From Kribbella sp. CA-293567 (lineage in GTDB: Bacteria; Actinomycetota; Actinomycetes; Propionibacteriales; Kribbellaceae): a stretch of DNA of 64,000 nt. The stretch spans positions 4,092,001-4,156,000 of the forward strand of contig NZ_CP114065.1 in NCBI RefSeq assembly GCF_027627575.1, written 5' to 3'. The position numbers and the translations under genes were made by a program. Positions 41,176 through 49,273 of this stretch are shown piece by piece (the first letter of the stretch is position 1; each line of letters opens with the position of its first letter). The notes under the pieces are model-generated. The model did no database searches and was not told the DNA's origin. It saw only the letters and a list, made by a program, of their open reading frames with translations.

Positions 41176-43305
41176 TTGGCCCGACGAGGCCAGCGTCAGC
41201 CCGACGCTCGGCGTACCGCTGCTGCTCCCCGGAAGCGGCGTCCTGCCCGCGATGCCGAGGGGTTGATCCCCGTTCTGGCCCGTGCCGTCCGCGAGATCGA
41301 GGCCGCGGTCGAGCGGTCCAGCGTGCAGCCTTCGGTGCGGACCAAGTTCCAGGTGGTCGCGCTGCTGGTGCGCGAGGAGCGGGCCCGGGTCAACGGCGAC
41401 GCCAAGGCCACCGAGGCCTACCGCACCACCCAGTTGCGCCGGCTCGACGGACTGGCGACGATCCTTGCCAAGAGCGCCGCGCTCGAGCCGTCCCTGCTCG
41501 CGCTGCTCGCCGAGGACGCCGTGGTCTCCGAGGCTGCCACCCTGCTGAAGCGTGAGATGCAGCGCGCTGCCGGTGAGGAGCCGCCCGAGGTCGAGCCCGC
41601 GGTGTTCGAGCCGCCGACGCCGGCCGCCGCGCCGCCGCGCCAGGTGGTGCCTCAGTCGGTCGTCTCCCGGCAACTGGCCAATCCGTTCCTTGCTCCCGAT
41701 TTCAGCGCCGCCGCGTCGATCCCCCGTCAGCCGCAGGCCCGCCGCCTGTCCGGCTGGGAGCTGATCGGCCCGCTGCTCAAGTCCTTCGAGTTCGCCACCG
41801 CGTCGTCGAGCAAGACGCTTCCCGAGCCTTCCGCGCTGCAGTTGCCCGGCGGCCAGGAGCTGATGCCGCACCAGGCGGAGCTGGTCGCGGCTGCCGCTGA
41901 CGGGCACCGGACCTTCCTGCTGGCCGACGAGCCGGGTCTCGGCAAGACGGCTCAGGCTCTCCTCGCCGCGCAGGCGGCGAACGCCTACCCGCTGCTGGTC
42001 GTGGTTCCGAGCGTCGTGAAGACGAACTGGGCCCGCGAGGCGGGGATCTGGACGCCGAAGCGGGTCGCGACCGTGATCCAGGGCGACGGCGACACGATCG
42101 ACGGTTTCGCCGACATCGTGATCGTCAACTACGAGGTGCTCGACCGGCACGTCGGCTGGCTCGGCGAACTGGGCATGCGCGGCATGGTGGTCGACGAGGC
42201 GCACTTCATCAAGAACAAGAAGTCCCAGCGCTCCCGCAACGTCCTGCAGCTGGCCGAGCGGATCCAGTCGCGGACCGTCCGTCCGCTGCTGATGGCGCTG
42301 ACCGGTACGCCGCTGATCAACGACATCGACGACTTCCGGGCGATCTGGCAGTACCTCGGCTGGATCGACGAGAAGGCCCCCCGGGCCGAGCTGATGGCCA
42401 AGCTCGACGACACCGACCTGACCCCGGCCGACCCCGGTTTCTACGCGGCGGCCCGGGCCTGCGTGATCGACATGGGCATCGTCCGCCGGCGCAAGGTCGA
42501 CGTCGCCGCCGACATCCCGGCCCGCCGGATCGCCGACCTGCCGGTCGAGCTGGACGGCGCGGTCGGCCGCTCGATCCGCGCCGCCGAGCGCGAACTGGCC
42601 GACCGGCTGGTCAAGCGCTACCAGACCGCTCTCACCACCCGCACCTCCGGCGTCACGGTCGAGGGCATCGACCACGACCTGGTCCGGGCGGTCGCGGGCT
42701 GGGAGCGGACCGAGCAGGCCAAGGCGAAGTCCGGCGACAACATCTTCAGCCTGGTCCGCCGGATCGGTGAGGCGAAGGCGGGCCTGGCCGCCGACTACGC
42801 CGCGCAGCTGGCGCACAACGTCGGCAAGGTGGTCTTCTTCGCCCGTCACATCGAGGTGATGGACACCGCCGAGGCGCTGTTCGCCGAGCGCGGGATCAAG
42901 TACGCCTCGATCCGCGGCGACCAGACGCCGAAGAAGCGGCAGACCAACATCGACGCCTTCGTCAACGATCCCGAGGTCTCCATCGCGGTCTGCTCGCTGC
43001 TGACCGCGGGCGTCGGCCTCAACCTGCAGGTCTCCTCGAACGTCGTGCTGGCCGAGCTGTCCTGGACCAACGCCGAGCAGACCCAGGCCATCGACCGGGT
43101 GCACCGGATCGGCCAGGAAGAGCCCGTCACGGCCTGGCGGATCATCGCCGCCCAGACCATCGACACCCGGATCGCCGACCTGATCGACGCCAAGGCCGGC
43201 CTGGCGGCCCGGGCCCTGGACGGCTCCGACGAGGAAGTGACCTCGTCCGCCGACCTTCAGCTCGAAGCGCTGGTCACGCTGCTCACCAACGCCCTGTCGG
43301 CTTAG
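41176..43305 (+). CDS. SNF2-type DEAD/DEAH-box helicase
   Basis: 709-residue SWI2/SNF2 ATPase. After a basic N-terminus and a helical region (about 30-130), the helicase core has motif I LADEPGLGKTAQ (Lys257), motif II VVDEAHFIKNKKSQRS (Asp340-His343), motif III LMALTGTPLINDIDDFRAIW, and motifs V/VI in SIAVCSLLTAGVGLNLQVSS and QAIDRVHRIGQEE. SNF2 proteins remodel protein-DNA complexes by ATP-driven translocation. The start is TTG at 41176, with GAGGAGG five bases before it, a rare start in this window. No methylase or nuclease partner is nearby, so it is not evidently part of a DISARM- or restriction-type locus. Confidence 0.92.
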   Translation: MARRGQRQPDARRTAAAPRKRRPARDAEGLIPVLARAVREIEAAVERSSVQPSVRTKFQVVALLVREERARVNGDAKATEAYRTTQLRRLDGLATILAKSAALEPSLLALLAEDAVVSEAATLLKREMQRAAGEEPPEVEPAVFEPPTPAAAPPRQVVPQSVVSRQLANPFLAPDFSAAASIPRQPQARRLSGWELIGPLLKSFEFATASSSKTLPEPSALQLPGGQELMPHQAELVAAAADGHRTFLLADEPGLGKTAQALLAAQAANAYPLLVVVPSVVKTNWAREAGIWTPKRVATVIQGDGDTIDGFADIVIVNYEVLDRHVGWLGELGMRGMVVDEAHFIKNKKSQRSRNVLQLAERIQSRTVRPLLMALTGTPLINDIDDFRAIWQYLGWIDEKAPRAELMAKLDDTDLTPADPGFYAAARACVIDMGIVRRRKVDVAADIPARRIADLPVELDGAVGRSIRAAERELADRLVKRYQTALTTRTSGVTVEGIDHDLVRAVAGWERTEQAKAKSGDNIFSLVRRIGEAKAGLAADYAAQLAHNVGKVVFFARHIEVMDTAEALFAERGIKYASIRGDQTPKKRQTNIDAFVNDPEVSIAVCSLLTAGVGLNLQVSSNVVLAELSWTNAEQTQAIDRVHRIGQEEPVTAWRIIAAQTIDTRIADLIDAKAGLAARALDGSDEEVTSSADLQLEALVTLLTNALSA

Positions 43306-43316
43306 TTCCCGTCGGC

Positions 43317-43772
43317 CTAGTTCGACGCTCGCTGCTCCAGGTCGGCCGCCAGGCCGAGGGCAGCGAGCGAACGGCGGAGGTTCTCCAAGGTGGGCTCGAT
43401 CGTCGGCGGCTCCGACCCGTACAGGCACACGGCGAGCAGCCCGCCGGTCGTCCAGCCCGCCTCCTCGATCCTGCCCTCCTCGTCCCGGAGCAACTCCCAG
43501 CCGAGCTGCTCCAGGTGGTCGAGGGCGTGGAGCCAGTCGTCCTCACCGGCCACCCCTGCCGCGGGCCCGGGCGTCACCAGGTAGCCCGTGCCGGCCCGGG
43601 GATCGAGGTACGCCGTGTGCTGCGCGAACTCCACGATCGTCACGTCGACGTAGACCAGCGGGCCTGTACCGCGGGCCGCCGACCGGCGGGTCGCGAGTGT
43701 GCCGTCACTGCGCAGGCAGCGCCGGGTCAACGGCGAGCGCGGCCCGCAATCCGTCGGCCGGCCACGCCTCAC
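43317..43772 (-). CDS. uncharacterised protein coupled to a STAS-domain gene
   Basis: 151-residue protein of unknown family. The first 38 residues are Arg/Pro-rich and may not be translated if GTG further in is used. The conserved-looking part starts LVYVDVTIVEFAQHTAYLDP and continues with LHALDHLEQLGWELLRDEEGRIEEAGWTTGGLLAVCLYGSEPP. It is acidic and soluble. GTG 43772 overlaps the stop of the STAS gene by four bases (GTGA), so it is probably made with it. It converges with the helicase gene, 11 bp apart. Confidence 0.65.
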   Translation of the reverse strand: MRRGRPTDCGPRSPLTRRCLRSDGTLATRRSAARGTGPLVYVDVTIVEFAQHTAYLDPRAGTGYLVTPGPAAGVAGEDDWLHALDHLEQLGWELLRDEEGRIEEAGWTTGGLLAVCLYGSEPPTIEPTLENLRRSLAALGLAADLEQRASN

Positions 43773-44083
43773 GCCGCCACCTCCACGTCGAAGACGCGGT
43801 CCAGACCTGTGCGGTGCAGGACGTCGGCCATCTTGCGGTTCGCGTGCCGGATGACGATCCCGCCACCGCGGCGGCGGCAGACCCGGTGGGTCTCGAGCAG
43901 TTCGGCGAGCAGGGTCGACGAGATGTGGCTGAGCTCGGAGACGTCGATGACGACCAGGCTGGCACCGTCCATCACCAGCCCGCGCAGCCGCCAGCCGAGC
44001 GCGGCCACGCCGTCGTCGAGGTCGGATTCCGACAACGCGACGATGGCCTTCGGCAGCAGTGGTCCTCCCCTGGTGTCCTGCAT
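43769..44083 (-). CDS. STAS-domain protein (anti-sigma factor antagonist-like)
   Basis: 104-residue STAS domain. The beta-strand LVVIDVSELSHISSTLLAELLETHRV contains the Ser cluster that in SpoIIAA/RsbV is phosphorylated by an anti-sigma kinase, and RRRGGGIVIRH and LHRTGLDRVFDV complete the fold. This suggests a partner-switching role towards an anti-sigma kinase encoded elsewhere; none is adjacent. ATG 44083 is preceded by GGGAGG. It is divergent from the response-regulator operon. Confidence 0.85.
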   Translation of the reverse strand: MQDTRGGPLLPKAIVALSESDLDDGVAALGWRLRGLVMDGASLVVIDVSELSHISSTLLAELLETHRVCRRRGGGIVIRHANRKMADVLHRTGLDRVFDVEVAA

Positions 44084-44279
44084 TCCAGGCGCCTCCCCCG
44101 GTCAGTTCGGTTGATGCTCCAACTCTGGCCGATCGAGGTTGCGATCGGTCGGGTCGCCACTTGACGATCGTGTGACTCCGGGGCCGGCCGGCACCGCGGC
44201 GGCGGACCGATCTTTACGATCAGGTGACATCGCCTCCCCCGGTCGTCCCGCGGCGGCGCGGAGTTGCGACGATGGGACG

Positions 44280-44981
44280 ATGCCGCCACAGGTCCTGGTC
44301 GTCGAGGACGACGATCGCATCCGGGCCGTACTGCGCCTCGCTCTCGAGGACGAGGGCTACCAGGTCGCCGAAGCGGCCGACACGGCGTCCGCGCTCGACC
44401 AGGTCCGGGCGGAGATGCCCGACCTGATGCTGGTCGACCTGATGCTCGGTGAGGTCGACGGCTACACCTGTATCCGCGAGGTCCGCCGGCTGAGCGATCT
44501 GCCGATCGTCATCGTCAGCGCCCGCTCCGACACCCATGACATCGTCGCCGGCCTGGAGGCGGGCGCGGACGACTATGTCACCAAGCCGTTCCAGGTGAAG
44601 GAGATCACCGCCCGGCTGCGCGCGCTGCGGCGACGGCTGCGCACGGGCAGCGAGGTGGTCGAGCCCGACATCGTGCTCGACTCGGATCCCCGTCGGCCGC
44701 TCGTGCTGTCGACCTCACGCGGCGCGGCGGTCCTGGACGGCAAGGACGTGCCGCTGACCGTGACGGAGTACAGGCTGCTCGCCGAGCTGGCGCAGCCGGC
44801 CGGCCGGGTGCTCAGCCGGGCCGCCTTGCTGGCGTCGGTCTGGGAGCACGGCTACTACGGTGACGAGCGCATCGTCGATGTGCACATCCGGCGGCTGCGG
44901 ACGAAGATCGAGCGGGACCCGGGTCATCCGCAGATCGTGACCACGGTCAGAGGGATGGGCTACCGGCTGGATCCTCGGTGA
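44280..44981 (+). CDS. OmpR-family response regulator
   Basis: 233-residue two-component regulator. The receiver has the acidic pair in VVEDDDRIRAV, phospho-acceptor Asp53 (LMLVDLMLGEVDG), switch Ser (IVIVSARSD) and Lys102 (YVTKPF). A linker of about 30 residues precedes the winged-helix domain with VTEYRLLAELAQPAGRVLSRAALLASVW and DVHIRRLRTKIERDP, ending GMGYRLDPR. ATG 44280 starts directly at the receiver. The gene ends in a GTGA overlap with the kinase gene. The gene order resembles the CseB-CseC envelope-stress pair of Streptomyces, although no sigE gene is adjacent. Confidence 0.94.
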   Translation: MPPQVLVVEDDDRIRAVLRLALEDEGYQVAEAADTASALDQVRAEMPDLMLVDLMLGEVDGYTCIREVRRLSDLPIVIVSARSDTHDIVAGLEAGADDYVTKPFQVKEITARLRALRRRLRTGSEVVEPDIVLDSDPRRPLVLSTSRGAAVLDGKDVPLTVTEYRLLAELAQPAGRVLSRAALLASVWEHGYYGDERIVDVHIRRLRTKIERDPGHPQIVTTVRGMGYRLDPR

Positions 44982-46348
44982 TCAAATCGCTGCGTACGCC
45001 GGGCCTGCGGCATCGCCTGGTGCTGGCGTTCGCCCTGATGGCGCTGCTGGTTTCGACGGTCTTCGCGGCCAGCACCTATCTGCTGGCCCGCGGCTACCTG
45101 CTCGCTCAGCGCGAACGAGTGGTGCGCCATCAGGCCTTTGCCGACACCGCGTTCGTCCAGCGCCGGCTGGAGAGTGCCGGTGCCGACGTGTCCGCCGTAC
45201 TGACCGCGGCCGGCACTCCGCCTGGCCACACGATCATCCTGCGCTGGCGTGGTCAGTGGTACGCGTCGGCTCTCGACCAGGGACAGGACGCGCTACCTGC
45301 CGACGTGAAATCGAAGACCGCCGCTCAGCAGGCGGTGAGCCAGCGGTTCAGGTCAGCTGAGGGGCCGGCGCTGGCCGTCGGCGTACCGATGCCGGCGATC
45401 GAAGCGGAGTTCTACGAGATCGCGCCGTTGAAGGAACTCGACGGGATCCTGCGGTTGCTGAGCGGGATCCTGATCGGCGGCGCGCTGCTGGCCACGGCCG
45501 CCGGCGCCTTTCTCGGCCGGTGGGCCAGCCGGTCCGTCGTGACACCGCTCAACCGGGTCGCGTCGACCGCCGCGAGCATCGCCGGCGGCGACCTGGACAC
45601 CCGCCTTCCCGCGACCGACGACCCCGAGCTCGCGACCATCGTCGGCTCCTTCAACAGCATGGTCGACACCCTGCAGCAACGGATCAACCGCGATGCGCGG
45701 CTGGCCGCCGACGTGAGCCACGAGCTGCGGTCGCCGTTGACGACGCTGGTCGGTTCGGTCGACCTGCTGAACGCGCGCCGGGACGAACTGCCGGAGCGTT
45801 CTCGCCGGGCGCTGGATCTGGTCACCGCGGACCTGCAGCGTTTTCGCCGGCTGCTCGACGATCTGCTCGAACTCGCCAGGGCCGACGCGGGTCTCGACAG
45901 CCGCCCGACCGAACAGGTCGAGCTGGGCGGTCTGCTGCGGCAGGTGCTCAGCGAGGTGGAGCACGACCCGTCAGTTCTGACGATGCCCGGCGGCGTCGTC
46001 GTACTGGCGGACAAGTCGCGGCTCAGCCGGCTGTTCCGGAATCTGTTCGAGAACGCCGAGCGGCACGGCGGCGGGCTCACCGCCGTCAGCGTCGCCCGGG
46101 CCGAGACGGAGGTACTGGTGTTCGTCGACGACTCGGGCAGCGGTATCCCCGGGCCCCAGCGCGACCGGGTCTTCGAGCGCTTCGCCACCGGGCCGACGAA
46201 ACGCGGATCGTCGTCGGGGACGGGCCTGGGACTCGCGCTGGTCGCCGAAACGGCTACGGTGCACGGCGGCTCGGTGTGGTGCACGAACTCGCCGGACGAC
46301 GGTGCGCGTTTCGTCGTCCGGCTGCCGGTGGCGGAGGTGGACCGATGA
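44978..46348 (+). CDS. HAMP-containing sensor histidine kinase
   Basis: 456-residue kinase. TM1 is at about 14-38, a short extracytoplasmic sensor of about 120 residues follows, TM2 at about 158-182, and a HAMP domain with VVTPLNRVASTAASIAGGDLDTRL. The HisKA box is AADVSHELRSPLTTLVG with His248. The ATP-binding domain has FENAERHGGG (N box), VDDSGSGIPG and GSSSGTGLGLAL. It is coupled to the regulator upstream (GTGA) and to a lipoprotein gene downstream (ATGA), making a three-gene signalling unit whose lipoprotein may modulate the sensor. Confidence 0.94.
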   Translation: MIKSLRTPGLRHRLVLAFALMALLVSTVFAASTYLLARGYLLAQRERVVRHQAFADTAFVQRRLESAGADVSAVLTAAGTPPGHTIILRWRGQWYASALDQGQDALPADVKSKTAAQQAVSQRFRSAEGPALAVGVPMPAIEAEFYEIAPLKELDGILRLLSGILIGGALLATAAGAFLGRWASRSVVTPLNRVASTAASIAGGDLDTRLPATDDPELATIVGSFNSMVDTLQQRINRDARLAADVSHELRSPLTTLVGSVDLLNARRDELPERSRRALDLVTADLQRFRRLLDDLLELARADAGLDSRPTEQVELGGLLRQVLSEVEHDPSVLTMPGGVVVLADKSRLSRLFRNLFENAERHGGGLTAVSVARAETEVLVFVDDSGSGIPGPQRDRVFERFATGPTKRGSSSGTGLGLALVAETATVHGGSVWCTNSPDDGARFVVRLPVAEVDR

Positions 46349-46926
46349 GAGCGGGTAGTTGCCTTCTCGCGGTACTGGTGCTGCTGACCGGATGCGGCGT
46401 CCCCATGCAGGACCAGGCCTCGCCGATCGAGCCGGAGGCAGTGCCCAGCAGGCTCGGTACCCCAGGCAACTCCCCGAGCGCGACCACGACAGCGCCGCCC
46501 GCCCAGTTGCTCGTTCCGATCTACTTCGTCCGCGAGGACCGCTTGGTGAGTCTGACGAGAGAGGCGCCGAGCCCCGCGCTGACCGACCAGCTGAACACCG
46601 TCGTACTGAACCTGCTGGCCGGCCCGACCGACAACGAACAGGCCGCCGGCCTCAGCTCCGCGATCCCGGCCGGCCTCCAACTGTCCGTAGTCGAGGTGCA
46701 GGGCAAGCGCGCGGTCCTCGAACTCACCGGCGAGACCGACGGCCGCTCCGCCACCGACAACGTCCTGGCCGTCGGTCAGATCGTCCTGTCCTTCACCACC
46801 CTGCGCGCGATCGACGAGATCGTCTTCTGGCGCGACGGCGTACCGGTCGAGACCCTGCTGGCCGACGGCGCGCTGACCACCAAGCCCCTCACGGCCAAGG
46901 ACTACGCTCCGCTGCAGACGGGCTAG
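46345..46926 (+). CDS. GerMN-domain lipoprotein
   Basis: 193-residue lipoprotein with a lipobox ending LLTGC (Cys17 lipidated). A Pro/Ser/Thr-rich linker precedes a GerMN domain (PIYFVREDRLVSLTRE, LLAGPTDNEQAAGLSSAIPAGLQL, VVEVQGKRAVLELTGE, AVGQIVLSFTTLRAIDEIVFWRDGVPVE). GerMN domains occur in LpqB, next to the mycobacterial MtrAB system, and in spore-germination GerM. ATG 46345 overlaps the kinase stop (ATGA), so it likely regulates or reports to this two-component system, as CseA and LpqB do in theirs (inference). Its end overlaps the convergent rox gene by four bases. Confidence 0.9.
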   Translation: MRAGSCLLAVLVLLTGCGVPMQDQASPIEPEAVPSRLGTPGNSPSATTTAPPAQLLVPIYFVREDRLVSLTREAPSPALTDQLNTVVLNLLAGPTDNEQAAGLSSAIPAGLQLSVVEVQGKRAVLELTGETDGRSATDNVLAVGQIVLSFTTLRAIDEIVFWRDGVPVETLLADGALTTKPLTAKDYAPLQTG

Positions 46927-48353
46927 CCTGCGGTCGTGCCGAACCACTCGGTCAGGTGGCTGTCGAGGTCCTGCTGGTCGTCGCCGAGCCACGCGACGTG
47001 CCCGTCCGGGCGGATCAGGAGGGCCGGGGCGTCGAGCTCTTCGCTGGTGTCGACCACGTGGTCGACCCGGTCGGCCCAACCTTGCACCGACAACTTCCCG
47101 CCGGTCTGGTCGAGCAGCAGTCCGCGTCCCGCGTGCATCAGCTCGTACAGCCGGCTCTTGGTGAGTTCGACGTCCTTCAGTCGTCTGCCGAGCAGCTCAG
47201 GGCCTTCGCCGAAGTCGTAGCGAAGACCGATCGCGATGATCTTCTCGGTCAGGAACCGGTTCACCTCGTCGAGGTCCATCAGCTCGATCATCAACCGGCG
47301 TACCGCCTGAGGTCCTGGCTCGGTGGACATCAGCAACCCCTGAGCCCGGGTGTTGGTCAGCACATCGGCAGCGACCGGGTGGCGTTCGGTGTGGTAGCTG
47401 TCCAGCAGTCCGTCCGGCGCCCAGCCGTTGATCTCGGCAGCCAGCTTCCAGCCGAGGTTGAAGGCGTCTTGCACCCCCAGATTGAGCCCTTGCCCACCGA
47501 GCGGCGGGTGGACGTGCGCCGCGTCACCGGCCAGCAGCACCCGTCCTGCCCGGTACTGCTCGGCCAGCCGGGTGGAGTCACCGAAACGGGACAGCCAGCG
47601 TGGTGAATGCACCCCGAAATCCGTGCCCGCCGTCACCCGAAGCTGCTCCTTGAACTCCTCCAGCGTCGGCGGAACCGACCGGTCACCGGCCAGCCCACCA
47701 GCCGGTACGACGATCCGGTACCTCCCCTCGCCGACCGGCCCCGCGCCGAACATCAACTGGGTCTTGCGAACCTCGGTCATCACGGCGGTCACCACCTCCG
47801 GGTCCTCGGTCAGCTCCATCTCCCCCAGCAGCGCCTCCGACGTACTCGGCTCGCCCGGGAACGAGATCCCGGCCAGCCGCCGCACCGTACTGCGACCACC
47901 GTCGGCCCCCACCAGGTACCGCGACCGCACCTCCGCGCCATCCGCCAGCTCGACCGTGACGCCGTCGTCGTCCTGACGCAGCCCGACCACCTCACGCCCA
48001 CGCCTGATCTCCGCGCCGGCCTCGACCGCGTGCTCGGCCAGCAGCCGATCGGTCTCCGGCTGCAGGATGCTCAGGACGTAGGCATGCGCCGTGTCCAGCC
48101 CCGGCGGCTGCGGCTTCGCGATCCCGGCGAAGAAGCCCCCCAGCGGATACTCCTTGCCGATGGCAAGGAACCGCTCCAGCAACCCGCGCTGGTCCAGCAC
48201 CTCGATCGTGCGCGCATGCAGCCCGAGCGACCTGACGATCGGCGTCGGCTCGGGATCGCGGTCCAGCACGAGCACCCGCATCCCGTGCAACCGCAGTTCC
48301 CCGGCCAGCATCAACCCGGTCGGCCCAGCTCCGGCAACCACCACGTCGTACAT
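46923..48353 (-). CDS. rox: rifampin monooxygenase (Rox-type FAD-dependent)
   Basis: 476-residue class A flavoprotein monooxygenase. The FAD-binding motif is VVAGAGPTGLMLAGELRLHG, the DG motif is RYLVGADGGRSTVR and the GD motif is GRVLLAGDAAHVHPPLGGQGLNLG. The segments EPTPIVRSLGLHARTIEVLDQRGLLERFL and LLDQTGGKLSVQGWADRVDHVVD agree with rifamycin monooxygenases of Streptomyces and Nocardia as I remember them. These hydroxylate the rifamycin naphthyl ring and open the ansa chain, giving rifamycin resistance. A related tetracycline- or phenol-type monooxygenase is the alternative. A rifamycin-associated-element-like palindrome lies 61 bp upstream, which strongly supports the call. Confidence 0.9.
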   Translation of the reverse strand: MYDVVVAGAGPTGLMLAGELRLHGMRVLVLDRDPEPTPIVRSLGLHARTIEVLDQRGLLERFLAIGKEYPLGGFFAGIAKPQPPGLDTAHAYVLSILQPETDRLLAEHAVEAGAEIRRGREVVGLRQDDDGVTVELADGAEVRSRYLVGADGGRSTVRRLAGISFPGEPSTSEALLGEMELTEDPEVVTAVMTEVRKTQLMFGAGPVGEGRYRIVVPAGGLAGDRSVPPTLEEFKEQLRVTAGTDFGVHSPRWLSRFGDSTRLAEQYRAGRVLLAGDAAHVHPPLGGQGLNLGVQDAFNLGWKLAAEINGWAPDGLLDSYHTERHPVAADVLTNTRAQGLLMSTEPGPQAVRRLMIELMDLDEVNRFLTEKIIAIGLRYDFGEGPELLGRRLKDVELTKSRLYELMHAGRGLLLDQTGGKLSVQGWADRVDHVVDTSEELDAPALLIRPDGHVAWLGDDQQDLDSHLTEWFGTTAG

Positions 48354-48413
48354 GAATCCCCCGGCTTTCGTCTTCGTTTTAGGCCAACGACCGAGGATTC
48401 TGCAGCACCACCC

Positions 48414-48432
48414 GCCCCTTGCGGCAAGCCCA
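48414..48432 (-). promoter_or_regulatory. rifamycin-associated element (RAE)-like palindrome
   Basis: GCCCCTTGCGGCAAGCCCA on the plus strand, a 19-bp inverted repeat with core CTTGC-G-GCAAG, lies 61-79 bp upstream of the rox start codon. It matches the RAE reported upstream of rifamycin-inactivating genes in actinobacteria as I recall it (GC-flanked CTTGCGGCAAG). It would confer rifamycin-inducible transcription of rox. Confidence 0.8.
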
Positions 48433-48589
48433 CCCCTGAGCTATAACTTGGAAGAGGCAAGGAGATCCTTCTCCTTGCCTTCGCTGTTTTCCCGGGCCGC
48501 GCGAGCCTTCCGCTGACGAGCTCAGACACCCGCCACAATGAGCGCTCGGCGCCGGCGCGTACTCACGTGCTGCGGGAGGGAGTGGCTCG

Positions 48590-49189
48590 ATGGCAGGACG
48601 CAGAAAGCCAGGCTTGTGGGTGATGGAAGGCAGTTGGTCAGCATCCGTGCGCGACGTACGCTCGGTCGACCCAGTGCTGTCGGCGCTGCAGGACAATCGC
48701 CGCGCACACCATGCCAAACGACACATCAACGACCCGGACGACTTGGCGCAGAGCCTCAAGCAATGGGGCCAGAAGCAGCACAGCGGTTTCAACATCGGGT
48801 ACGTCGCCCTGCATGGCAGTCCGGGCGCCGTACACATCGGACGAAGAACAGTCGATCTCCATCAACTCGGCGGGCAACTTCCGAAGGCCGCCCTCGCGAA
48901 GAAGGCGCTCCATTTCGGCTCGTGTTCGGTTCTCGACCTCGATCAACCGGAGCAACAGGAACTCCGCAAGGCGCTCGGCGTCAACGCGCTCACCGGATTC
49001 ACCAAGGACATCGACTGGTTCGAAGGTCTGGCTTTCGAACTGCTTCTGTTCGAGGCTTTGACCTGGTACGCGCGTCCCAGCGATGCGGAGAAGTATCTCA
49101 AGAGGACTCACGCTGCCTTTGCCGAACGTCTAGGTTTTGTCATGGTTCGCAGCCAGGCACCTACCGCAAGCACCACCGAGAACTTCTGA
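48590..49189 (+). CDS. putative caspase-fold (clan CD-like) protein of unknown family
   Basis: 199-residue soluble protein without a close family I can name (possibly DUF6642). Two segments resemble a caspase/CHAT catalytic dyad: a hydrophobic strand ending in His75-Gly76 (NIGYVALHGSPG) and a second strand ending in Cys112 (ALHFGSCSVLDL), followed by TGFTKDIDWFEGLAFELLLFEAL, which is the usual helix after the Cys in CHAT/gingipain-like proteins. Whether it is an active peptidase is inference. ATG 48590 has GGGAGGG nine bases upstream. It is divergent from rox and separate from the membrane-protein/DsbA genes downstream. Confidence 0.7.
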   Translation: MAGRRKPGLWVMEGSWSASVRDVRSVDPVLSALQDNRRAHHAKRHINDPDDLAQSLKQWGQKQHSGFNIGYVALHGSPGAVHIGRRTVDLHQLGGQLPKAALAKKALHFGSCSVLDLDQPEQQELRKALGVNALTGFTKDIDWFEGLAFELLLFEALTWYARPSDAEKYLKRTHAAFAERLGFVMVRSQAPTASTTENF

Positions 49190-49273
49190 TCTTTGTTTCT
49201 TCAGTTCTTTTCCAGCTTGTTTCCCGCCCCACTGGTTCGGTGGTGGGTTGGTGGTCTGGGTAGCCTGTGGGGG

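Noticed and set aside
41176..43305. SNF2 helicase considered as part of a phage-defence island
   Set aside because: No methyltransferase, nuclease, PLD, Zorya or DISARM partners are adjacent, and there are no mobility genes in the window.
48538..49263. A 241-codon frame overlapping the caspase-like gene
   Set aside because: Arg/Gly-rich shadow in another phase; the 48590-49189 frame has a better ribosome-binding site, composition and recognisable strands.
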